Source of the DNA: Acidobacteriota bacterium
GTDB taxonomy: Bacteria > Acidobacteriota > Terriglobia > Terriglobales > SCQP01
DNA length: 64,000 bases
Direction: 5' to 3'
NCBI GenBank assembly: GCA_004299485.1
Contig: SCQP01000018.1
Coordinates: 62,001 to 126,000 of the forward strand
This document shows positions 7,133 to 14,780 of this stretch, piece by piece. Below the pieces are notes generated by a model. That model worked only from the letters and a program-made list of their open reading frames with translations. It ran no database searches and was not told the origin of the DNA. Positions within the stretch are counted from its first letter, which is position 1. Every line of letters starts with the position of its first letter. The translations under genes and the position numbers were made by a program.

Positions 7133-9556
7133 CTATTCCGCGCGCAGGGCGGTGAGGGGATCGGTGCGGGTGGCGCGATGGGCGGGCCAGAGGCAGGCGA
7201 TCACGGCCGCGGCAATGACCGCGGCGGCGACCACGGCCAGCACGAGTGGGCTGGCGGGGCTGACGTTGAACAGGAAGGAAGCGAGCAGGCGGCCGGCGAG
7301 CAGGGCGACGATCAGGCCCGCGACCACGCCGGCGAGGACGGGCGCGAGGGCCTGGCGCACGACGAGGCCCCAAATATCGCCGCCGCCAGCACCCATAGTC
7401 ATGCGGATGGCCAGCTCCTTGCTGCGCTGCGCCACGTTATGCGACACCAGCGCGTACACGCCGATGGCGGCGAGGATAAGCGCCATGATGGCGAACAGCA
7501 GCAGCAGCGAAAACTGGTAATGCTGCGGCGCGACAGCCTGGGTCGTGAGCGCCGCGAGCGGACGAATTTTGGGCACGGGCGCCAGCGGGGCGACACTCGC
7601 GATGGCCTGGCGCAACGCGGCATCGAGCGAAGCTGCGGGCAGCGTGGTGCGGACCACCAGCGCGACCGAGCCGAGCGGAAAGCCGCCCACGATGGGAGCG
7701 TAGAGCACCGCCGGGGGCTTGGTCTTGAGTGACGCCCGGACATCGCCGACCACGCCTACGATCTGGGCGGGGTGGTCATTGTGAATCAGCGCGCGTCCGA
7801 CCGCAGCCGCCGGATCGCGGGTGAGATCAGGCCAGAGCGCTCGCACTGCAGCGAGGGAGAGGATAACAGGCTCAATCTTGTTGTCGTCATGGTCGTCCGG
7901 AGCGATATCGCGGCCGCGCAGCAACGGAATGCCGGCGGCGGCGAAATAGCCGGGGCTGACGAAACGGACGTTCACCGTCGGCTGTGTGCCGGGTGCATAG
8001 GTTTGGCCGATGACGCCCATGCTGTCGATCCAGGTCTCGCCGCTGAGCGGCAGATGCGAGGTTTCGGCCGCGACGCTAACCCCGGGAATCGCCGCCGCCG
8101 CGGCGGGCAGGCGGGCGAAAATCTGCTCCCGCTGCTGGCTGCTGTACGCGCTCATCACCACGTCGGCGGCGACGGCGTGACTGGCGTCAAAGCCGGTCGG
8201 CTGATGAATCAGTTTGTAAAAGCTGAGACCGAGCAGGCCGACGGCGACGAGCAGGATGGTCGAAAGCGCCGCCTGCACGGCGATCAGGCTCTGGCGCGAG
8301 CGCAGGCTGGAACGGTCGGCAGTGGTGGCGGCACCGGAGGCCTTGAGGTAGCTGTGGGGATCGGAACGGGCAAGGCGCAAGGCAGGCACCAGGCCGGTGA
8401 GGAGACCGGCAACGACAGAAAGTGCCAGGCCAAAGGCGATGACGCGCCAGTCGAGATGAACCTGATCGAGACGCGGAATATCGGCGGGCGCCACGGCGAT
8501 TAGGAAGCGCAGCGAGAGAGCGGCACAAACAATGCCCAGAATGCCGCCAAGGAGGGCCAGCAGAATGCTCTCCTGCAGCACCTGTCGGACGAGCCGGCCG
8601 GGCGCGGCGCCGAGGGCGATGCGGATGGACCAATCGCGCCGGCGGTCGGCAATGCGGGTGACCCACAGACCCCCCAGGTTGACACAGACCACCAGCAGGA
8701 CGGCGAGCACGCCGGCGAGGAGAATCCAAAGCTGCTGCTGGGCCTCGGCCACGGTATAGTCGCGCAGGGTGGTGATTTTGGCGATCAGGGTGAGATTGCC
8801 CTGATGCGCGGCGCGGGCGACATCAGCCTGGATGGTATTCAGTTGCGCCAGCGCCATGGCAGGCGTGACGCCCGGCTTGAGGCGGCCGACGACGCTGAAG
8901 TTGAAGTTGCTGAAGGGATCAGTGAACGAACCATAGAGCTTGAACGCCTGAAAGTACTGAACCGGCTCGGCGGCGGTCATGGTGCCAAGCGAGCGGCCGT
9001 CCACGTGGAAGCTGGACGGCAGCACGCCGATGATGAGGGCGGGATGACTGAGTGAGCCGACGGTGCGGCCAATGACATCGGGGTTAGCGGCAAACTGCGT
9101 GCGCCAGACCTGATCGGTAATGACGGTGGGATTGAGATTGCTGTTCGCATCTGCCGCAATGAAGTTGCGGCCCAGCTCGGGATGAACTTCAAGCATGGAG
9201 AAAAAATTGGGCGTGACCGCGGCGCCGTGCAGCAGCAGGGGGCGACCGCTCTGCTGCAGCGCCATGGAGCGGCCTTGCAGAGCGGAAAGCGCCTGAAAAT
9301 CGGTGGCTTGGGCCGTCCAGGCGTTAAATGAGGCAGGCGTGCAGAGCCACGCGAGATCGAGTGCGGCGGCCTGCGGGACATTCGGAATCGCCTCGCCGAG
9401 CATCACCAACTGGCCGGGGCGCGGCAAGCGCAAAGGCGTCAGCAGCACGCCGTTGACGACCGAAAACATGGCCGTGGTGGCGCCGATGCCGAGGGCCATG
9501 AGCAGGATCATCGTCCAGGCCAGGCCGGAGCCAAAAGAGCCCTTTCGAAGTCGCAT
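7133..9556 (-). CDS. ADOP-family / MacB-like ABC permease
   Basis: This 807-residue protein is made of two MacB periplasmic core + FtsX units in tandem. A first TM helix (residues about 10-33: ILLMALGIGATTAMFSVVNGVLL) is followed by a long extracytoplasmic domain. TM clusters lie near 280-400, a second core begins near 430 after another TM helix, and a final TM cluster is near 690-790. This is the 'ADOP' architecture typical of Acidobacteria, where dozens of paralogues occur without an adjacent ATPase gene. No ATPase gene is adjacent here either. The N-terminus is shorter than the usual ADOP with its extra cytoplasmic extension. Likely roles are export or envelope stress; the substrate is unknown. 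Confidence 0.88.
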   Translation of the reverse strand: MRLRKGSFGSGLAWTMILLMALGIGATTAMFSVVNGVLLTPLRLPRPGQLVMLGEAIPNVPQAAALDLAWLCTPASFNAWTAQATDFQALSALQGRSMALQQSGRPLLLHGAAVTPNFFSMLEVHPELGRNFIAADANSNLNPTVITDQVWRTQFAANPDVIGRTVGSLSHPALIIGVLPSSFHVDGRSLGTMTAAEPVQYFQAFKLYGSFTDPFSNFNFSVVGRLKPGVTPAMALAQLNTIQADVARAAHQGNLTLIAKITTLRDYTVAEAQQQLWILLAGVLAVLLVVCVNLGGLWVTRIADRRRDWSIRIALGAAPGRLVRQVLQESILLALLGGILGIVCAALSLRFLIAVAPADIPRLDQVHLDWRVIAFGLALSVVAGLLTGLVPALRLARSDPHSYLKASGAATTADRSSLRSRQSLIAVQAALSTILLVAVGLLGLSFYKLIHQPTGFDASHAVAADVVMSAYSSQQREQIFARLPAAAAAIPGVSVAAETSHLPLSGETWIDSMGVIGQTYAPGTQPTVNVRFVSPGYFAAAGIPLLRGRDIAPDDHDDNKIEPVILSLAAVRALWPDLTRDPAAAVGRALIHNDHPAQIVGVVGDVRASLKTKPPAVLYAPIVGGFPLGSVALVVRTTLPAASLDAALRQAIASVAPLAPVPKIRPLAALTTQAVAPQHYQFSLLLLFAIMALILAAIGVYALVSHNVAQRSKELAIRMTMGAGGGDIWGLVVRQALAPVLAGVVAGLIVALLAGRLLASFLFNVSPASPLVLAVVAAAVIAAAVIACLWPAHRATRTDPLTALRAE

Positions 9557-9561
9557 AAATC

Positions 9562-9567
9562 CTTATA
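9562..9567 (-). promoter_or_regulatory. Probable -10 element of ADOP permease
   Basis: TATAAG in the context AGTATAAG lies close to the ATG at 9556, and AAGG within it could also act as the ribosome-binding site. The very short leader makes the assignment tentative. Confidence 0.35.
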
Positions 9568-9588
9568 CTGCCGCGGCAAGCAAAAGTT

Positions 9589-10131
9589 TCAGGGATTTTT
9601 CGTCTGCAGTTTAGGAATGCCGAGGTTGCCCCCCAACTGCGTCAGCTCGTGCGGCGTAATCGCGCCGACGATATTGACCACAGTGAGCTCGTAAGGCTCG
9701 CGGCAGAGGATGGCCATGCCCAGAATGCTTCCGTCGTTGGCGGTAGAGACGTAGACTTCGGTGTTCTGGTGGTCGCGGTCGCGGCCGGTGGTGCGAACCG
9801 TGGCGATGCGCGTCCAGCCGGGGGCGCGTAACTGCTTGCGAATGCCCGCTAGCGCCGGATCGGTGAGGCGCGGAGCATGATCGAACTCGAAGCTTTTGAC
9901 ATAGATGCCCTTGAGCTTGGAGAGCATGGCGCGATCCTCGGCGTTGAGGCCACCCTCGCCGTGATTCAGAAACGCCAGGCCCAGCTTGAGCACCGTGCCA
10001 TCGAGAGTCACGTCGCTGACCTGACTGGCGCGCGCGGCGAGACCGGGAAGATTCATTTGCAGGCGCGGCTGCTGCGCCCTAAGGGGCAGCAGCCAAATGG
10101 GGAGCAGGAGCAACCAAAGGGAGCGTCGCAT
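9589..10131 (-). CDS. DUF4252 secreted protein
   Basis: This 180-residue protein has an N-terminal signal peptide (MRRSLWLLLLPIWLLPLRAQ). Typical DUF4252 blocks follow: VKSFEFDHAPRLTD, IRKQLRAPGWTRIATVRT and CREPYELTVVNIVGAITPHELTQLGG. Start 10131 was preferred over an ATG at 10158 because GAAGG precedes it at good spacing and it gives a clean signal peptide. It is third in an operon after an ECF sigma factor and a small membrane protein. DUF4252 genes are often found beside sigma/anti-sigma pairs, so it is probably an extracytoplasmic member or target of that regulatory unit. Biochemical function is unknown. Confidence 0.82.
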   Translation of the reverse strand: MRRSLWLLLLPIWLLPLRAQQPRLQMNLPGLAARASQVSDVTLDGTVLKLGLAFLNHGEGGLNAEDRAMLSKLKGIYVKSFEFDHAPRLTDPALAGIRKQLRAPGWTRIATVRTTGRDRDHQNTEVYVSTANDGSILGMAILCREPYELTVVNIVGAITPHELTQLGGNLGIPKLQTKNP

Positions 10132-10164
10132 ATTTGCCTTCACACGGAACATACGCACCGGCGC

Positions 10165-10479
10165 TTAGGGCGCACGCACCACTTTCGCGCGCACGGCAGC
10201 CAGTTCGCTGGACGCCAGGTGGAGGGCGGCAACGAGCTGTTGAGCGGCGGTTCGGGCGCGCTGATGCTGCACCCGCTGATAGCGGAAGAGGCCGAAAGCA
10301 GCAAAGATTACGACAACCGCGAGCGCAGTGCGCAGACGCCAGGGGCCAGGGGCCAGGGACCAGGGGCGCTTCGGCGAGGCTGGCGGTAGGGCGCGCAGGC
10401 GGGCCAGAACTTTAGGCGCCAGATCCTCGCGCGGAGGCTGGCGGCGGAGGGCAGCTTGGAGTTCGTCATCGAGGTTCAT
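10165..10479 (-). CDS. Small single-TM protein, putative anti-sigma factor
   Basis: This 104-residue protein has a cytoplasmic N-terminus (MNLDDELQAALRRQPPREDLAPKVLARL), one TM helix near residues 50-64 (TALAVVVIFAAFGLFRY), and a short C-terminal helical tail. There is no zinc-binding HxxxCxxC motif. The start overlaps the sigma factor stop as ATGA, the usual sigma/anti-sigma arrangement, so function is inferred from context. Residues about 39-48 are encoded by a 4 x 7 bp tandem repeat (10339-10366) whose change in copy number would shift the frame. Confidence 0.6.
   Translation of the reverse strand: MNLDDELQAALRRQPPREDLAPKVLARLRALPPASPKRPWSLAPGPWRLRTALAVVVIFAAFGLFRYQRVQHQRARTAAQQLVAALHLASSELAAVRAKVVRAP
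10339..10366. repeat. Heptanucleotide tandem repeat (4 units) in coding sequence
   Basis: Four consecutive 7-base units read CCAGGGG, CCAGGGG, CCAGGGA, CCAGGGG on the plus strand. Because 7 is not a multiple of 3, gain or loss of one unit would frameshift the putative anti-sigma gene just before its membrane helix. Confidence 0.85.
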
Positions 10480-10994
10480 GAGATGACGATCCTTTCTACT
10501 GGGCGCGCATCGAGCTCAGCACGGAGACGGCGCAGGGCGCGCTGGAGCTGGCTCTTGACGGTAAACAACGGCCGCCGCAGCACGCGGGCAATTTCGGCCG
10601 GGTCGAGGCCTTCCTGATAGCGCAGTACGACCACGGCCCGCTGATGCGCCGGCAGGCGGGCGACGGCGGCGCGGAGCGCCTGAGTGCGCCAGGGATCGGA
10701 TGCGTGAGGCAGAACCGAAGGTTCGGGAGCATCCTCCAGGCCGAGGCGCGGACGTAGCTTGCGGCGGCGGTAACGATCGAGCGCCTGGCGTGTGGCCACC
10801 TGGCGCAGCCAAAACAATACGTGGCGGTCGGATTCCAGCTCCCGGCCGTGCTGGAACAGTTTGCAGAACACTTCTTGCGCCACCTCCTCGGCGTCGGCCT
10901 CATCCCCCAAAAGGCGCCGCGCCAGGCTGACAACCATCGCCTGGTGCTCGCGCACCAGGGCCGTAAAACGCTCTGGATCGCTCGTCAGGTCCAA
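10476..10994 (-). CDS. ECF-type RNA polymerase sigma factor
   Basis: This 172-residue protein has sigma-70 region 2 (SLARRLLGDEADAEEVAQEVFCKLFQ, then VLFWLRQVATRQALDRYRRRK) and region 4 (AVARLPAHQRAVVVLRYQEGLDPAEIARVLRRPLFTVKSQLQRALRRLR). A longer frame runs to an ATG at 11072, but that would overlap the divergent DUF2911 start. I prefer the TTG at 10994, which lies just after a TATAAC-like -10 box and puts the N-terminus where ECF sigmas usually begin. It is coupled by ATGA to the putative anti-sigma gene. It probably drives its own operon and an unknown regulon. Confidence 0.88.
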   Translation of the reverse strand: MDLTSDPERFTALVREHQAMVVSLARRLLGDEADAEEVAQEVFCKLFQHGRELESDRHVLFWLRQVATRQALDRYRRRKLRPRLGLEDAPEPSVLPHASDPWRTQALRAAVARLPAHQRAVVVLRYQEGLDPAEIARVLRRPLFTVKSQLQRALRRLRAELDARPVERIVIS

Positions 10995-11044
10995 GGCAGG
11001 GGTTCCCTGCTCGTTATATACGCGCCGGTCGCTAACCGCGAGTG

Positions 11045-11050
11045 CATAAT
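11045..11050 (+). promoter_or_regulatory. Extended -10 element of DUF2911 gene
   Basis: CATAAT preceded by TG lies about 20 bases before the ATG at 11071, in the divergent gap with the ECF sigma operon. The leader is very short. Confidence 0.45.
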
Positions 11051-11070
11051 TTTGAGCTACACTGATGCGC

Positions 11071-11598
11071 ATGAAGAAGCTGCTGGCACTTGTGGCGTTC
11101 TTGTCGGCGTTCGGCATGGTCTTGACGGCGCTGGCGCAACAGAAACCGCTAAGCCCTCCCGAGCAGGCGCAGGTGACGGTCGGGGGCAAGACGATCTCCA
11201 TCAAATATTCTGCGCCCTCGGTGCGCGGGCGCAAGATCTTTGGACCGGGCGGGTTGCTGTCGCATGATCCGACCTACCCGGTGTGGCGGGCGGGAGCCAA
11301 TGCCGCCACGGCGTTCCACACGGACGCAAACCTGAAGCTGGGTAACCTGAACGTGCCGGCGGGAAATTACACGCTGTACGTGCTGGTGAAGGATCCCGAT
11401 CACTGGCAGCTCATCGTCAACAAGCAGACCGGACAGTGGGGACTGACCTATAAGCCAAACCAGGACCTGGGGCGCATTCCCATGGAGATGAGCGTGCCCG
11501 GCCAGGTGATTGAACGGCTGCGCTACGTCCTCAGTCCGGCGAAGCTGACGCTGGAATGGGACAAGCACATCGCCTCAGTGCCCATGCAGATCCGCTAA
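11071..11598 (+). CDS. DUF2911 secreted protein
   Basis: This protein is about 175 residues long with a signal peptide (MKKLLALVAFLSAFGMVLTALAQ). DUF2911 blocks follow: GGKTISIKYSAPSVRGRKIFG, YPVWRAGANAATAFHTD, VPAGNYTLYVLVKDPDHWQLIVNKQTGQWG and a C-terminal beta-rich LTLEWDK. The fold is an all-beta domain frequent in Acidobacteria and Bacteroidetes, with unknown function and a likely periplasmic location. An ATG two codons earlier (11065) is possible. It is transcribed divergently from the ECF sigma operon and could be part of that regulon. Confidence 0.85.
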   Translation: MKKLLALVAFLSAFGMVLTALAQQKPLSPPEQAQVTVGGKTISIKYSAPSVRGRKIFGPGGLLSHDPTYPVWRAGANAATAFHTDANLKLGNLNVPAGNYTLYVLVKDPDHWQLIVNKQTGQWGLTYKPNQDLGRIPMEMSVPGQVIERLRYVLSPAKLTLEWDKHIASVPMQIR

Positions 11599-11610
11599 CG
11601 CAGTTTTAGC

Positions 11611-11690
11611 ATCACTGTAGCCCGCGCCAACCATCCCGCACCACGGTAAACGACGCACGTGCCGTCGTTCGTACGGGTGGCAAGCCACAT
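11611..11690. repeat. Intergenic mosaic palindromic repeat
   Basis: It contains an AACGACG/CGTCGTT hairpin (11649-11669) and a GTGGC-AA-GCCAC hairpin (11677-11688). The block AGCATCACTGTAGCCCG resembles AGCATCGCTGTGGCCCG at 25080-25096. The tail hairpin resembles the GTGGCGAGCCAC end of the second repeat family. Confidence 0.6.
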
Positions 11691-11694
11691 TTGC

Positions 11695-11700
11695 TATGCT
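11695..11700 (+). promoter_or_regulatory. Extended -10 of metal-efflux operon
   Basis: TATGCT preceded by TGC lies 6 bases before the GTG at 11707, so the first message would be leaderless or nearly so. It lies immediately after the repeat hairpin at 11677-11688. Confidence 0.4.
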
Positions 11701-11706
11701 GAAGCG

Positions 11707-12081
11707 GTGAAGCAGTTGCGGCATTGGCTGGCGGTCACAGTTGCCATAGGGGTTCTGGCTCCGGTGCTTTGTTTGGCGCTCACGTGCCAAACGCCGGGCC
11801 CCGGCGCGATGGCGGCGATGAATTGCTGCCGGAAAATGCATAGCTCCTGTATGCGAGGCGAGCTCGCGGGCACGGAATCGTGCTGCCGGAAGGTAGAGGC
11901 GCAGCCGCTGGCAGCATTGCACGCGGCCAACGCCGAGTATGGCGCCCCGGCCCTGATGCCGCTTACCGCAGCCATGCCGGCGGTGGTCGCAGTACCGCCG
12001 TGCGGGTGCATGCCGGAGGCGAACGTTTCCCCGACACCACCCGTTTCGCTGTACGCGCTGCACGCCAGCCTGCAGATCTAA
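11707..12081 (+). CDS. Cys-rich small exported protein ahead of metal-efflux operon
   Basis: This 124-residue protein of no named family starts at a GTG (11707) that gives a hydrophobic signal or anchor (LAVTVAIGVLAPVLCLAL). The upstream ATG at 11659 would translate a repeat sequence. The mature part has paired metal-ligand motifs: NCCRKMHSSCM (about residues 39-49), ESCCRKV (about 58-64) and PPCGCMP (about 99-105), all rich in Cys, Met and His. It lies 52 bases before the CusC-like gene. By context it is probably a periplasmic metal-binding chaperone or sensor for the RND pump; this is inference. Confidence 0.65.
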   Translation: MKQLRHWLAVTVAIGVLAPVLCLALTCQTPGPGAMAAMNCCRKMHSSCMRGELAGTESCCRKVEAQPLAALHAANAEYGAPALMPLTAAMPAVVAVPPCGCMPEANVSPTPPVSLYALHASLQI

Positions 12082-12133
12082 AGCCACAACCCCGCAACCT
12101 TCCTATTCACCGTTCTCAACGGGAGGAGATCCC

Positions 12134-13372
12134 ATGCGTGTGTTTTGGCTTTTTTGCGCCCTGAGCGTAGCCGCTCTGGGGCAAGCGCCCATTCCGCTGG
12201 CGCAACTGCAGGCGGAGGCACGGGCGCACAATCCGGGATTGCAAGCGGCGCGGCAGCAGTGGCGGGCGGCGCAGGCGGCGATTGCGCCCGCGGGCGCGCT
12301 GCCCGACCCCAGCGCCGTGGTGCAGCAAATGACGGTCGCGGTGCCGGCGCCGTTTACCGGCCTGCGGGGCAATATGATGTCGGCGATCGGGGTGGGGGCG
12401 ATGCAGGCGCTTCCCTACCCCGGCAAGTTGAAGCTGCGGGCGGGCGTGGCCCGCGGTCAAGCGCAGGCGCAGCGGCAGCACTGGGAACAGGCCGCGCGGC
12501 AGCTCGACCTGCAGGTCGCCGGCGCCTATATCGGGTTGCAGCAGTCGCGGGCACTCGAGACGGTGCTGCGGCAGCAGCAGCAGGTGCTGGCGCTGGCGGA
12601 AAAGCTGGCAGAGGTCCATTACCGTACCGCGCAGGGCCCGCAGGCGGATGTGCTGGAAGCACAACTGCAGCAGACCACGCTGCTGCGGGATCTGGACAGC
12701 AATCAGGAAATGCAGCAGGCGGCACAGGCGGAGCTGCAGGCGCTGCTGAACCGGCCGGCAAGTACCCCGGCGATCGTGCCGGAACCGCTGCATGAGACGC
12801 GGTTGCCAGCCGCGGCGGCGCAGCTCGCTGCGGCGCTGGCGGCCAGCCCGGCGCAGGCGGCGCAACGGGCGCGCCTGCAGGGAGCGGAGACGGCAGTGGC
12901 GCTGGCGCGCAAGAACTTCAAGCCGGACTTCACAGTGCAATACATGTTCGAGGAAACGGCGTCGGGTTTTCCTGACCGGTACGAGCTGTCGCTGGGGATG
13001 ACGTTGCCGTGGTTTCACCGCCGTAGCCGGCAGGAGCCGGAACTGGAGCAAGCCGCAGCCGAGCGGCTGGCGGCACAGGCCGGGCTGGAAGAGCTCGCGC
13101 AGCAGCAGCGTTACCAGCTCACGCGGGCGCTGCTGGAGGCGCAGAACGAAACGCGCCTGCTCACCATCGACCAGCAGGGCGCGCTGCCGCAGGCGCAGGC
13201 GGCAGCGCAAGCCACGCTGACGGCCTATGGCAGTGGAAAGTCCGACTTCAACAGTTACCTCACGGCATGGCGGGAAACGCTGGCCGTCGAGCAGCAGTAC
13301 TGGAACACCCTCGCAGCGCACGAGACGGCGCTCGCGACGGTGACGGAATTGACGGGGGTGAAGCATGAATAA
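12134..13372 (+). CDS. TolC-family outer-membrane channel of metal-efflux system (CusC/CzcC-like)
   Basis: This 412-residue protein has a short signal peptide (MRVFWLFCALSVAALGQA). Two repeated coiled-coil outer-membrane efflux domains follow, with Ala/Gln-rich heptads such as AQLQAEARAHNPGLQAARQQW and ALTYHYRTAQGPQADVLEA-type helices. An AGGAG ribosome-binding site precedes the ATG. It overlaps the next gene by 8 bases. With the adaptor and the HME-type RND pump it forms a tripartite channel spanning both membranes. Confidence 0.88.
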   Translation: MRVFWLFCALSVAALGQAPIPLAQLQAEARAHNPGLQAARQQWRAAQAAIAPAGALPDPSAVVQQMTVAVPAPFTGLRGNMMSAIGVGAMQALPYPGKLKLRAGVARGQAQAQRQHWEQAARQLDLQVAGAYIGLQQSRALETVLRQQQQVLALAEKLAEVHYRTAQGPQADVLEAQLQQTTLLRDLDSNQEMQQAAQAELQALLNRPASTPAIVPEPLHETRLPAAAAQLAAALAASPAQAAQRARLQGAETAVALARKNFKPDFTVQYMFEETASGFPDRYELSLGMTLPWFHRRSRQEPELEQAAAERLAAQAGLEELAQQQRYQLTRALLEAQNETRLLTIDQQGALPQAQAAAQATLTAYGSGKSDFNSYLTAWRETLAVEQQYWNTLAAHETALATVTELTGVKHE

Positions 13373-14780
13373 CGGAAAGCGGTTTTTGCTGCTGCTGGGA
13401 CTGTTCGCTTTGGCGGCGGGCGCGCAGCAGCGGGTGCAGGCGATTGGGACCCCTACCGCCGTAGTGCGGGTACAGGCGCTGGCGAATCCGATAAGCACGG
13501 TGGCGACGGTGGCCACGGACGAAGCGACGATCACCACCGTCACGGCACGCTTTAGCGGCTGGATCGTGAGCATGAACGCCAACACGCGCTATCAGCACGT
13601 GAACCGGGGGGAGGTGCTGTGCACCATCTATAGCCCGGAAATCTACGCCGCCGAGCGGGACTATCTGTTCGCGGCGCAGAATGCGCAGACGCTGGCGGCG
13701 AGTCCGGTGGCGGGCGTGGCTGCGGGAGCCAAAGCGCTGGTAGCCGATGCCCGCGAGCGGTTGGCGCAGTTGCAGGTGCCGGGACAGGAGATCGCGCGGC
13801 TGGAACGCACGGGCGTGGCCAAGCAGCGTTTTGCGCTGCGGGCGCCGGAGACAGGGATTGTGAGCGAGCGGGAGGCACTGCCGAACGAACAGGTGACGGC
13901 AGGAATGCGGCTGTACACGCTGACGGCGCTGCAGCCAATTTGGGTGAATGCACAGGTAGAAGAAAGCGCCCTGGGGCGCATTCACGCGGGGCAGCGGGCG
14001 ACAGTGCGGATGGACGCCTATCCGGGCCGGACCTTTACAGGACGCGTCGACTTCATCAATCCGCAGGTAAACGAGACGAGCCGGACCGCCAGCGTGCGCC
14101 TGGTGCTGCCGAACGCAAGCCAGGAACTGACGCCGGGCATGTACGGCAGCGCGACGGTCGAGGTGCCGCTGGGACGGCGGCTGGTGGTACCGGCGAGCGC
14201 CGTCCTGCAGACCGGAACCGGGGCGCTGGCGTTTGTGGCGGAAGGCGGCGGGCGGTTTGACCCGCGGCCGGTGGAAACGGGACCGCAGGTGGGGCAGCAG
14301 ATCGTCATCCGCAAGGGCTTGCGGGCGGGCGAACGGGTGGCGACCGGGGCGAACTTTCTGATCGCTTCGGAAGCGCAGTTGTCGGCGGCGGCGGGCAGCT
14401 ACGCGCCCCCGCCGCCGGGCGTCAGCGGGTCGGGGGCCAGCGGTCAGGGGACCAGCAACGCAGCACAGGTCGCGCTGACGAGCGATCCCAGCCCGGCGCG
14501 CAAGGGCGCCAACACCTTTCGCGCGCTGCTGACCACCGCGGCCGGCCGGCCCATCACGGGCGCCCAGGTGGAGCTGACGCTGAGCATGCCGGCCATGCCG
14601 GCAATGGGCATGGCAGGGATGACCGTGCGCGTGGCGATGCAGGAAGTCGGCGGCGGGCGCTATCGCGGCCAGGGCACGCTGGGCAGCGGTGGCAATTGGC
14701 ACGTGAGCCTTGTGGCCCGCAAGAACGGCAAGATTGTGGCCCAGGCGCAAACCTCGCTGCGCGCCGGAGGTGGAATGTGA
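13365..14780 (+). CDS. RND periplasmic adaptor (CusB-like) with C-terminal YtkA-like domain
   Basis: This 471-residue protein has a signal peptide at residues 1-22, then a lipoyl/barrel-sandwich hybrid domain (FSGWIVSMNANTRYQHVNRGEVLCTIYSPE), a helical hairpin, and a beta-barrel domain (PGRTFTGRVDFINPQVNETSRTASVRL). A membrane-proximal domain ends near 345. After a Gly/Ser/Pro linker (about 345-370) comes an extra beta domain of about 100 residues. It has a Met-rich run (MPAMPAMGMAGM) and resembles YtkA/FixH-like domains. The Met-rich loop suggests direct metal capture, as for Cu(I)/Ag(I). The stop overlaps the pump start. Confidence 0.87.
   Translation: MNNGKRFLLLLGLFALAAGAQQRVQAIGTPTAVVRVQALANPISTVATVATDEATITTVTARFSGWIVSMNANTRYQHVNRGEVLCTIYSPEIYAAERDYLFAAQNAQTLAASPVAGVAAGAKALVADARERLAQLQVPGQEIARLERTGVAKQRFALRAPETGIVSEREALPNEQVTAGMRLYTLTALQPIWVNAQVEESALGRIHAGQRATVRMDAYPGRTFTGRVDFINPQVNETSRTASVRLVLPNASQELTPGMYGSATVEVPLGRRLVVPASAVLQTGTGALAFVAEGGGRFDPRPVETGPQVGQQIVIRKGLRAGERVATGANFLIASEAQLSAAAGSYAPPPPGVSGSGASGQGTSNAAQVALTSDPSPARKGANTFRALLTTAAGRPITGAQVELTLSMPAMPAMGMAGMTVRVAMQEVGGGRYRGQGTLGSGGNWHVSLVARKNGKIVAQAQTSLRAGGGM

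Noticed and set aside
7025-8503. Plus-strand frames opposite the ADOP permease
   Set aside because: Glycine, arginine, glutamate and alanine-rich shadow sequence without domains.
10335-10370. CRISPR-like or clustered repeat
   Set aside because: The 7-base units are contiguous without spacers; it is a microsatellite. No CRISPR array or cas gene was seen in the window.
12116-13585. 489-codon minus-strand frame opposite the tolC-like gene
   Set aside because: Arg/Leu/Gln-rich shadow translation with no family features; the plus-strand gene is a clear outer-membrane efflux protein.
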